Shown in pieces: positions 1-4,987 of a stretch of 5,794 nt of DNA (its first letter is position 1; each line of letters starts with the position of its first letter). Origin of the DNA: Actinomycetes bacterium (GTDB lineage Bacteria > Actinomycetota > Actinomycetes > Actinomycetales > Microbacteriaceae). The stretch is taken from assembly GCA_023432005.1 (NCBI GenBank), contig JAEYVF010000164.1, forward strand, positions 1 through 5,794, in the 5' to 3' direction. Under the pieces are notes generated by a model. The model was not told the origin of the DNA. It worked only from the letters and a program-made list of their open reading frames with translations, and did no database searches. The position numbers and the translations under genes were made by a program.

Positions 1-483
1 CCGCCCGAGGTGCGGACGCTCGATCGGGCGCTCACGCGGCTCGCGGAGGTGCTCGGCGGCGCGCCGCAGGCAGCCGGCTCCGGTGCGGCAGGCGGGACGG
101 CATTCGGCCTCGTGACGGCGTGGGGCGCGCGCGTCGTCTCCGGGTCGGCCGCGGTCGCTGCGCTCACGGGCCTCGACGAGGCCATCCTCCGCGCGGACCT
201 CGTCGTGACGGGCGAGGGGCGCGTGGATGCGGCGACGGCGACCGGGAAGGTGGCGGGCGGGATCCTGCGCCGGGCCGACGTCGCGAGCGTGCCCGTGGCG
301 CTCGTCGCCGGCTCGATCGACGCGGGCACCGCCGAGGGCCGCGTCGCGGTGTCGCTCACCGAGCTCGCGGGCTCCGCGAGCGCCGCCATGGCCGACGCGC
401 CCCGCTGGCTCGAGCTCGCGGGTGCCGAGCTCGCGACCCGCATCGGGGCCGGGGGCAACGTTCTGCGCGTACCGTCCGTCTGA
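1..483 (+). CDS. Glycerate kinase (GarK/GlxK family), C-terminal part
   Basis: This is the last 160 codons of a gene that begins before the window; the frame is open from base 1 to the TGA at 481-483. Family members phosphorylate D-glycerate with ATP in the cytoplasm, feeding glyoxylate or glucarate breakdown into glycolysis. Seen here: the glycine-rich GSGAAGGTAFG segment at local residues 26-36, then ADLVVTGEGRVD with GEGRVD at 71-76, then TGKVAGGIL and a VPVALVAGS strand. This order matches the C-terminal half of type II glycerate kinases, which are usually about 370-380 residues, so a little over half is missing. The C-terminus ends soon after the helix that normally closes the family fold, so the 3' end looks intact. 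Next comes a 21-nt gap and then a sigma factor gene; nothing in the sequence links the two functions. The family call is firm; the choice between the garK and glxK names cannot be made. Confidence 0.9.
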   Translation, partial: PPEVRTLDRALTRLAEVLGGAPQAAGSGAAGGTAFGLVTAWGARVVSGSAAVAALTGLDEAILRADLVVTGEGRVDAATATGKVAGGILRRADVASVPVALVAGSIDAGTAEGRVAVSLTELAGSASAAMADAPRWLELAGAELATRIGAGGNVLRVPSV

Positions 484-504
484 AGAGGTAGAGGGGAGGA
501 TGCC

Positions 505-1131
505 GTGAGCGAAGCCGCCTGGGAACGCGTCGTGACGCAGCTGGTCGCCGAGCGCGGCGACGCGCTGCTGCGCTACGCGACCCTCCTCACGGGCAGCGCG
601 GACGATGCGGCCGACCTCGTGCAGGACGCCCTCGTGCGCACCTTCGGCCGGCTGCGCAACGGCTACACCGTCGCGAGCGCCGAGTCGTACGTGCGCCGGG
701 CCATCCTCAACGCATCCGTCGACCGCGGACGCCGCGTCACCCGGTGGCGCAAGGTCGCCCCCAGCCAGTACGAGCCCGACATGCTGCCCTCGGCCGACGA
801 CGCCACCGACCTGCGCATCGACGTGCACGGCGAGCTGCGCAAGCTCAGCCCTCGCGAGCGCGCCTGCCTCGTGCTGCGCTACTACGACGACCTCAAGGTC
901 GACGACATCGCCGAGGCCCTCGGCATCAGCTCGGGCGCCGTCAAGCGCTACCTGAGCGACGGGCTCGCCAAGATGGCGATCGCGCTCGCCGACGACGGCA
1001 CCGCGGCGGATCGCCTCGGCCCCGGCGGGGCGCGTCCCGGAACCGGCACGACGCCGCTGCGCACCCCCGCGCTGCCGCGCGACCCCGTCGGACCCGATGC
1101 GAAGGAGGGCCACCGTGCCCACCGAATCTGA
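505..1131 (+). CDS. ECF-type RNA polymerase sigma factor, SigE-like family
   Basis: A 208-residue sigma-70 family protein that would direct RNA polymerase to a specific promoter set. Region 2 spans about residues 16-80: LLRYATLLTGSADDAADLVQDALVRTF is the typical region 2.1/2.2 core-binding helix pair, followed by ESYVRRAILNASVDRGRR. Region 4 spans about 106-158: LRKLSPRERACLVLRYYDDLKVDDIAEALGISSGAVKRYL, a helix-turn-helix whose recognition helix is around residues 142-152. There is no region 3, as expected for ECF factors. The GTG start at 505 is chosen because a purine-rich GGGGAGG ends 5 nt upstream and the conserved helix begins soon after. Beyond about residue 160 there is a Pro/Gly/Arg-rich tail of about 45 residues without obvious fold, longer than I expect for this family. 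The 3' end overlaps the next gene by 17 nt, implying co-expression with that membrane protein. The sigma assignment is firm; the target regulon is unknown. Confidence 0.93.
   Translation: MSEAAWERVVTQLVAERGDALLRYATLLTGSADDAADLVQDALVRTFGRLRNGYTVASAESYVRRAILNASVDRGRRVTRWRKVAPSQYEPDMLPSADDATDLRIDVHGELRKLSPRERACLVLRYYDDLKVDDIAEALGISSGAVKRYLSDGLAKMAIALADDGTAADRLGPGGARPGTGTTPLRTPALPRDPVGPDAKEGHRAHRI
1102..1108 (+). promoter_or_regulatory. Ribosome binding site that fixes the membrane-protein start
   Basis: AAGGAGG lies inside the 3' end of the sigma factor gene, 6 nt before the GTG at 1115. It is a near-perfect complement of the 16S rRNA tail and decides in favour of GTG 1115 over the in-frame ATG at 1097, which lies upstream of this site and has no comparable site before it. 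Its position inside the upstream coding region suggests translational coupling. Confidence 0.75.
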
Positions 1132-1825
1132 GCTCCGCGCCCTGCTGCGCGGCGACGGCGAGGGCGGCGACCGCCTGGACGCCGACCGCATCATCCGGCT
1201 CGCCCGCGCGCGTCGGCGACCCAAGCGCGTCGCCCTCGGCGCCCTGACCGGCCTCGCGACCGCCGCCGTCGTCGTTCCCGTCGCGATCGGCGTCGGGATG
1301 CCGCCGCCCATGAGCGCGAGCGACGATGCGGGCGCGGCGCTCGCCCCCGAGAGCGCGAAGGATCAGCGGGAGTCCGACGCGGTCGCCGGCGAGGAGGGCT
1401 CGAGCGCGCTGTTCGTCACGCAGGAGCCGTGCGGGGCCGAGGTGGTCGCCGCGCCCTCGACCGTCGTGTCGCTGGCGCCCATCACCGCCGCCTCCTCGAC
1501 GGCGTTCGCGCCCACCGCGATCACGATCGCGGCGGACTTCGTGCCCGAGGAGGCGGCGCAGCTGACGCTCGCGAGCGTCGTCCTCGTACGCGACGGCGTC
1601 GTCGCCGGGTACGGCTCCCTCGACGCCGTGCCGCTGTCTGCCGGGGAGACCACCGTGCCCGCCGAGCTCGCGGTGCTCGCCTGCCCGCTCGACGATCCGG
1701 AGCGCGAGGCGCGTCTGGCTGCGGGGACGTACCAGCTCGTGGTCACCTGGGGCTCGCTCGTGACGGCCGAGTCCGGCCGCAACCAGGACGTCCAGGGCGT
1801 CGTGGGCGAGCTCACCATCCGCTGA
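1115..1825 (+). CDS. Single-pass membrane protein paired with the sigma factor; candidate regulator or partner
   Basis: A 236-residue protein of no family I can name. A short cytoplasmic head (about residues 1-38), acidic then very basic (RLARARRRPKR), precedes one hydrophobic segment at about 39-61, which implies N-in, C-out topology. Next comes a flexible Ala/Asp/Glu/Ser-rich linker (about 66-97), then an outer domain of about 140 residues rich in beta-prone stretches. It contains two cysteines, Cys106 and Cys190, which could form a disulfide, and ends with a GTYQLVVTWGSL strand like those in Ig-like sandwiches. The gene overlaps the sigma factor stop by 17 nt and has a strong internal ribosome site, so the two are made together. 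Anti-sigma factors often sit here, but the HxxxCxxC zinc anti-sigma motif is absent and the cytoplasmic head is very short. It could instead be a sensor or an envelope target of the sigma factor. That it is a gene and a membrane protein is well supported; its role is inference. Confidence 0.8.
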   Translation: MPTESELRALLRGDGEGGDRLDADRIIRLARARRRPKRVALGALTGLATAAVVVPVAIGVGMPPPMSASDDAGAALAPESAKDQRESDAVAGEEGSSALFVTQEPCGAEVVAAPSTVVSLAPITAASSTAFAPTAITIAADFVPEEAAQLTLASVVLVRDGVVAGYGSLDAVPLSAGETTVPAELAVLACPLDDPEREARLAAGTYQLVVTWGSLVTAESGRNQDVQGVVGELTIR

Positions 1826-1834
1826 GACGGGTCG

Positions 1835-1849
1835 CGGAATAGGATTCCG
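1835..1849 (+). repeat. Short dyad over the candidate -10 element
   Basis: CGGAAT-AGG-ATTCCG is a perfect 6-bp inverted repeat with a 3-nt centre. It lies in the gap before the arginase-like gene and covers the candidate -10 hexamer at 1840-1845. A repressor operator here would block the promoter. A 6-bp dyad may also arise by chance, so this is only a lead. Confidence 0.35.
1840..1845 (+). promoter_or_regulatory. Possible -10 element for the arginase-like gene
   Basis: TAGGAT fits the actinobacterial TAnnnT pattern and lies in the 62-bp gap after the membrane-protein stop. A start of transcription about 7 nt downstream would give a 5' leader of roughly 36 nt with GGAG at 1879-1882 as ribosome site, 5 nt before the ATG. 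No convincing -35 hexamer is seen at 16-18 bp. The element lies inside a small dyad (1835-1849), which may be an operator or coincidence. Confidence 0.3.
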
Positions 1850-1854
1850 GTGTC

Positions 1855-1871
1855 CGCGCGAGGCTCGCGCG
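1855..1871 (+). repeat. Perfect 8-bp inverted repeat in the arginase-like gene leader
   Basis: CGCGCGAG-G-CTCGCGCG is a perfect palindrome around a single centre base; as RNA it would fold with a slightly larger loop. It is 16 nt upstream of the ATG at 1888 and just before the ribosome site at 1879-1882. It lacks a following T-run, so it is not a standard rho-independent terminator for the upstream pair. It could be a leader hairpin or a protein-binding site, and the GC-rich background raises the odds of chance. Confidence 0.4.
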
Positions 1872-1887
1872 AGAGACCGGAGCGCGC

Positions 1888-2676
1888 ATGACCTTCGTCG
1901 TCGTCCCGCAGTGGCAGGGGTCGCCCTCGAGCCGTGCGATGCGCCTCGCCGAGGGCGCCCAGGCCATCCGCTCGGACCTGCCTTCCGCCGCGACGCGCGT
2001 CGTCGACGTGCCGCTCGAGGCCGGCGACGAGCAGGGCACGGGTGTCGCGCGGTTCGGCTCGATCCAGCTCGTGCGCGAGCGGCTGAGCGACGCCTTGCGC
2101 GGGCTCGCCGATCCGGCGATCGTGATCGGCGGCGACTGCGGCGTCTCCGCGGGCGCCGTCGCGCACGTCGCGGGCCCTGACCTCGCTCTCGTGTGGTTCG
2201 ACGCGCATCCCGACCTCAACACCCCCTCGACATCGCCCTCGGGCGCGTTCGGCGGGATGGTGCTCGCGTCGATCGTCGAGGACGGCGTCGTCGACCCGTC
2301 GCGCGTGATCGTCGCGGGCGCACGCGAGTGGGATCCGGGCGAGGAGGACTTCGCGCGCGAGAAGGGCGTGGTCTCGCTCGGCGTCGACGCGCTCGCGGAT
2401 CCCGCGGCGCTCGCCGAGACAGTCGCCGCGACGGGCGCCGCACGCGTGTACGTGCACATCGATCTCGACGTGCTCGACCCCGCCGAGTTCGACGGGCTGC
2501 TCGAGCCGATCCCGTTCGGCGTACCCGCCGCACAGCTCGCCGCCGTCGTCAAAGCCCTCGTCCAGCGGTTGCCCCTCGCGGGCGCCACGATCGCGTCGTT
2601 CGCACCCGAGTCGCCCGAGAGGGCCGTTGACGACGCCCCCACGATCCTGCGGCTCATCGCGGCCCTGCGCGGCTGA
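1888..2676 (+). CDS. Arginase/agmatinase-fold protein with substituted active-site residues
   Basis: A 262-residue cytoplasmic protein of the ureohydrolase superfamily, whose members hydrolyse guanidino groups (arginine, agmatine, formiminoglutamate) with a two-manganese centre. The motifs appear in the right order: IGGDCG at 80-85, FDAHPDLNTPSTSPSG at 104-119, AREWDPGEE at 145-153, and HIDLDVLDP at 190-198. By my alignment to human arginase I, metal ligands Asp105, His107, Asp109, Asp192 and Asp194 are kept, as are the equivalents of Asn130, Ser137, Asp183 and Glu186. The usual metal-binding His of GGDH is Cys84, the His141 position is Gly122, the Asn139 position is Ala120, and the usual EVNP glutamate is Ser237. 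The protein is also shorter than the roughly 300 residues typical of arginases. It is probably not a standard arginase; a different substrate, a different metal or loss of catalysis are all possible. The ATG is preceded by GGAG at 5 nt. No urea or agmatine pathway genes are adjacent. Confidence 0.88.
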   Translation: MTFVVVPQWQGSPSSRAMRLAEGAQAIRSDLPSAATRVVDVPLEAGDEQGTGVARFGSIQLVRERLSDALRGLADPAIVIGGDCGVSAGAVAHVAGPDLALVWFDAHPDLNTPSTSPSGAFGGMVLASIVEDGVVDPSRVIVAGAREWDPGEEDFAREKGVVSLGVDALADPAALAETVAATGAARVYVHIDLDVLDPAEFDGLLEPIPFGVPAAQLAAVVKALVQRLPLAGATIASFAPESPERAVDDAPTILRLIAALRG

Positions 2677-2688
2677 CGCTCACGGGCC

Positions 2689-2694
2689 TACGCT
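2689..2694 (+). promoter_or_regulatory. Candidate leaderless-type promoter (-10) for the flavoprotein gene
   Basis: TACGCT matches the actinobacterial TAnnnT -10 pattern, and its last base is 7 nt from the A of the ATG at 2701. Transcription would then start at or next to the start codon, a common leaderless arrangement in actinobacteria. There is no Shine-Dalgarno sequence in the 24-bp gap after the arginase-like stop, which supports this reading. The -35 region is not convincing. Confidence 0.5.
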
Positions 2695-2700
2695 CGGTGC

Positions 2701-4131
2701 ATGAGCGCGCGCGAGGTCGACGTCGTCGTGATCGGGGCCGGCACCGTCGGGGAGAACGTCGCCGACCGCACCCGGCAGGGAGGCCTGTCGACGGTCCTCG
2801 TCGAGGCTGAGCTCGTCGGGGGCGAGTGCTCGTACTGGGCGTGCATGCCCTCGAAGGCCCTGCTGCGGGCGGGATCCGCGCTCCGCGCGGCGCGTGACGT
2901 AGCCGGAGCGGCGGAAGCGGTCACGGGCACCCTCGACGCGCGCGCCGTGTTCCGCCGCCGCGATCGCATCACCCACGACCGGGACGACACCTCGCAGGTC
3001 GAGTGGGTCGCCGGCGCGGGGATCGAGCTGGTGCGCGGCCACGCGCGCATCGTCGGCCCGCGACGCGTCGTCGTCACCGCCGACGACGGCGCCGTCACGG
3101 AGCTCACGGCCCGCCACGCCGTCGCCGTGTGCACGGGGTCGGTGCCGGTGCTCCCCGCCGTCCCCGGGCTCGCGGAGCTGGAACCGTGGACCTCACGCGA
3201 CGCGACCTCGGCATCCGAGGTGCCTCCGACGCTCGCCGTGCTGGGCGGCGGAACGGTCGGATGCGAGCTCGCGACCGCGTATGCGAGCCTCGGCAGCCGT
3301 GTCACGCTCATCGCGCGGGGAGGGCTGCTGGGCGGCCAGGAGCCGTTCGCGGCGGAGCTCGTGCAGGAGGGTCTCGAGGCCGCGGGCGTGCGGGTGCTCA
3401 CCGGCACCTCGGTCGTCGAGGCGCATCGCGCGGAGAAGAACGCCGTGCTGACCCTCGGCGACGGTTCGCGCGTGCTCGCGGAGCGGGTGCTCGTGGCGAC
3501 GGGCCGTGTGGGGCGCACGCGCGACCTCGGTCTCGAGGAGATCGGCCTCGTCGCGGGCGACGCGATCGACGTCGACGACACGATGCGCGTGCCCGGCTTC
3601 GACTGGCTCTATGCCGTCGGCGACGTCAACGGCCGCGCGAAGCTCACCCACCAGGGCAAGTACCAGGCGCGTGCCGCGGGCGATGCGATCGCCGCTCGGG
3701 CGGCGGGACGTCCCGTCGACGACGCGCCGTGGGGTGCGCACGTCGCGACGGCCGACCATCGGGCCGTGCCGCAGGTGACCTTCACCGAGCCGGAGGTCGC
3801 GTCCGTCGGCCTCACGGCCGCTGCCGCCGAGAGGGCCGGGCTGCGCACGCGCGTGGTCGACTACGACCTCTCGTGGCTCGCCGGCGCGACCGTCTATGCC
3901 GACGACTACCGCGGGAGGGCCCGCGCCGTCGTCGACCGCGACCGCGGTGTGCTCGTCGGGGCGACCTTCGTGGGACCGGACGTCGGCGAGCTCCTGCAGG
4001 CGGCGACGATCGCCGTCGTCGGCGAGGTGCCGATCGACCGGCTCTGGCACGCCGTGCCCGCCTATCCCACGGTGAGCGAGGTCTGGCTGCGGTGGCTCGA
4101 GGAACTCGGCCGCCCCGGAGCGGACGCGTGA
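2701..4131 (+). CDS. Class I pyridine nucleotide-disulfide oxidoreductase (lipoamide dehydrogenase/mercuric reductase-like)
   Basis: A 476-residue FAD enzyme, full length for the family, cytoplasmic and probably a homodimer. The FAD-binding GAGTVG is at residues 12-17 with Glu35 ending the second strand. The redox-active motif GGECSYWACMPSKALL follows, with Cys43 and Cys48 in the canonical CX4C spacing. The NAD(P) domain has GGGTVG at 182-187; the second strand ends in IARG rather than an acidic residue, which suggests NADPH preference as in mercuric reductase. YAVGDVNG with Asp308 closes the FAD site. The dimerisation domain runs from about 355 to 470. In lipoamide dehydrogenase and glutathione reductase the partner subunit supplies HPTxxE; here it reads YPTVSE with Tyr455, so the catalytic His is absent, although Glu460 remains. 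No C-terminal Cys pair typical of mercuric reductase is present. The electron acceptor is therefore unknown. The next gene overlaps by 4 nt, hinting at a joint function. Confidence 0.93.
   Translation: MSAREVDVVVIGAGTVGENVADRTRQGGLSTVLVEAELVGGECSYWACMPSKALLRAGSALRAARDVAGAAEAVTGTLDARAVFRRRDRITHDRDDTSQVEWVAGAGIELVRGHARIVGPRRVVVTADDGAVTELTARHAVAVCTGSVPVLPAVPGLAELEPWTSRDATSASEVPPTLAVLGGGTVGCELATAYASLGSRVTLIARGGLLGGQEPFAAELVQEGLEAAGVRVLTGTSVVEAHRAEKNAVLTLGDGSRVLAERVLVATGRVGRTRDLGLEEIGLVAGDAIDVDDTMRVPGFDWLYAVGDVNGRAKLTHQGKYQARAAGDAIAARAAGRPVDDAPWGAHVATADHRAVPQVTFTEPEVASVGLTAAAAERAGLRTRVVDYDLSWLAGATVYADDYRGRARAVVDRDRGVLVGATFVGPDVGELLQAATIAVVGEVPIDRLWHAVPAYPTVSEVWLRWLEELGRPGADA
4117..4120 (+). promoter_or_regulatory. 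Ribosome binding site supporting the overlapping GTG start
   Basis: GGAG near the end of the flavoprotein gene lies 7 nt before the GTG at 4128. It favours that start over the later in-frame ATG at 4164, which has no clear purine-rich site at proper distance. Confidence 0.5.
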
Positions 4132-4568
4132 TCGCACCCGTCCGACCCGAGCATCCCAACCGGATGGAGCGGGCGGCAGCCGCGCTCGTGCGCGCCGTCG
4201 TGCGCGTGCCGGGGATGCGGCGCATGCTGCTGTCGCGCGTCGTCGCGCTCCCCGGCTACTGGTTCGCGACGGGCTGCGCGTTCGTGTGGGGCACGATCCT
4301 GCTCGGGCGACACCGGCGCAGCCACGGACTGCACATCATCCACCGCTTGCCCCGCTGGTCGTTCGGGCGTGGCGGCACGACGATCGGCGCGATCTACCTC
4401 ACGCGCGAGAACCTGGGCGACGGCGTGCTCGAGCACGAGGCCGTGCATCGCGCGCAATGGCGGCGCTACGGGCTCAGCATGCCCGTGCTCTACCTCGCGG
4501 CGGGTCGCCTCGCGCGCACGAACCGCTTCGAGGTCGAGGCGGGGCTGCGGAAGGGCGGCTACGTGTGA
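4128..4568 (+). CDS. Small membrane-associated HExxH protein, putative zinc peptidase-like
   Basis: A 146-residue protein translated from a GTG that overlaps the flavoprotein stop (GTGA). The N-terminal part is basic and amphipathic (about residues 12-37). It is followed by an apolar stretch at about 38-60 (ALPGYWFATGCAFVWGTILLG), probably one membrane segment or membrane-anchoring helix, and a histidine-rich turn, HGLHIIH, with His66, His69 and His72. The core is GGTTIGAIYLT then LEHEAVHRAQW: His103, Glu104 and His107 form HExxH, the zinc-binding and catalytic helix of many metallopeptidases. NRFEVEAG at 132-139 offers Glu135 or Glu137 as a third ligand, about 30 residues later. The protein is very short for a peptidase. 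I recall similar small actinobacterial proteins being labelled Fe-S oxidoreductase, but a single cysteine, Cys50, makes that label implausible here. Peptidase activity is inference; that it is a real gene is well supported by the overlap, ribosome site and motif. Confidence 0.8.
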   Translation: MIAPVRPEHPNRMERAAAALVRAVVRVPGMRRMLLSRVVALPGYWFATGCAFVWGTILLGRHRRSHGLHIIHRLPRWSFGRGGTTIGAIYLTRENLGDGVLEHEAVHRAQWRRYGLSMPVLYLAAGRLARTNRFEVEAGLRKGGYV

Positions 4569-4571
4569 GGA

Positions 4572-4934
4572 TCAGGCGGAGGTGAGCGCGTGGGCGGCGC
4601 GGTCGCCCGAGACCCACGCGTAGACCTGGTGCTCCCGCTCGGCCTCGACCGGCAGCATCTCGGCGAGCCACGCGTCGACGGCGACTCGCATCGATCGGCC
4701 GAGGTCGCGCTGCAGCCACGTGACGCACACGCGACCGGGCGCGGCGATCGCGCGGATGCCCGACGCGTCGGCGACCTCGAGGAACACCTGGCCGCGGGTC
4801 TTGGCGGGAAGCGTGGCGAGCACGGTCTCGACGATCGCGATGTCGGCGTCGACAGCCCCGAGCAGCACCGAGTCGCCCTCGCGGGGATTCCAGGCGATGG
4901 CGGCGGGGAGCACGTCGGAGAGGAGCATCTCCAT
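4572..4934 (-). CDS. Free-standing SIP domain protein (siderophore-interacting, C-terminal domain only)
   Basis: A 120-residue protein resembling only the C-terminal, NADPH-binding half of siderophore-interacting ferric reductases, which release iron from ferric siderophores in the cytoplasm. Matching blocks in order are VETVLATLPAKTRGQVFLEVAD (35-56), RVCVTWLQRD (68-77) and VYAWVSGDRAA (104-114). These correspond to the family's LPA-tRG-iEVAD, V-W-R and YvWvAGE segments. The FAD-binding barrel, with its RxYS-type motif, is missing, and the GDETALPA nucleotide loop is degenerate (LLGAVDADIAI at 24-34). It is therefore unlikely to reduce iron alone; it may bind a partner reductase or a siderophore. 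ATG 4934 is the longest start. The in-frame ATG at 4928 is equally likely, because the -10 element sits 1 nt before the first ATG but 7 nt before the second; the product would then have 118 residues. The iron box just upstream implies repression in high iron. Confidence 0.85.
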   Translation of the reverse strand: MEMLLSDVLPAAIAWNPREGDSVLLGAVDADIAIVETVLATLPAKTRGQVFLEVADASGIRAIAAPGRVCVTWLQRDLGRSMRVAVDAWLAEMLPVEAEREHQVYAWVSGDRAAHALTSA

Positions 4935-4935
4935 C

Positions 4936-4941
4936 AGTATA
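4936..4941 (-). promoter_or_regulatory. -10 element of the SIP gene
   Basis: Read on the - strand, TATACT is close to the TATAAT consensus. It lies 1 nt before the ATG at 4934 and 7 nt before the ATG at 4928. Transcription would start around 4928-4930, so the messenger is probably leaderless and translated from the second ATG. No clear -35 hexamer stands out at 17 bp. The hexamer overlaps the iron box, so a bound repressor would block polymerase. Confidence 0.6.
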
Positions 4942-4957
4942 GGTCAGCCTTACCTAA
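4939..4957 (-). promoter_or_regulatory. DtxR/IdeR-type iron box
   Basis: On the - strand the 19 bases read TTAGGTAAGGCTGACCTAT. Against the known DtxR/IdeR consensus TTAGGTTAGSCTAACCTAA, 16 of 19 positions agree, and both half-sites keep the core AGGT and ACCT. The site overlaps the -10 element of the SIP gene, as in typical iron-repressed actinobacterial promoters. With ferrous iron the regulator would bind and shut off transcription. The site lies downstream of the amidase stop, so it should not control that gene. Confidence 0.85.
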
Positions 4958-4987
4958 CGCGGCTGCGAGTCCGCCGAGCCTTCCGCG

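Noticed and set aside
470..475. TACCGT as a -10 element for the sigma factor gene
   Set aside because: It fits TAnnnT only loosely, lies in the glycerate kinase coding region and has no -35 or ECF-type GGAAC element at the right distance.
500..508. Two-codon frame ATG CCG TGA just before the sigma factor start
   Set aside because: The ATG abuts the purine-rich ribosome site with no spacing, so it is unlikely to be translated; GTG 505 has proper spacing.
1097..1114. ATG at 1097 as the membrane-protein start
   Set aside because: The strong AAGGAGG lies downstream of this ATG and is correctly spaced for GTG 1115.
1363..2457. Long open frame of 364 codons on the - strand
   Set aside because: It lies opposite the membrane-protein and arginase-like genes, its product is Arg/Ala/Asp-rich with no motif, and such antisense frames are expected in very GC-rich DNA.
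3003..4127. Upstream in-frame extension of the HExxH protein
   Set aside because: The frame stays open through the flavoprotein gene but encodes an arginine-rich shadow; the GTG at 4128 has a ribosome site and overlaps the stop in the usual way.
3193..4137. Open frame of 314 codons on the - strand
   Set aside because: It is antisense to the flavoprotein gene, whose motifs run without interruption; the product is Arg/His/Asp-rich and unrecognisable.
4958..4987. Inverted repeat CGCGG...CCGCG after the amidase stop, as a terminator
   Set aside because: The stem is only 5 bp with a 20-nt loop and no T-run follows, so it is not convincing in GC-rich sequence.
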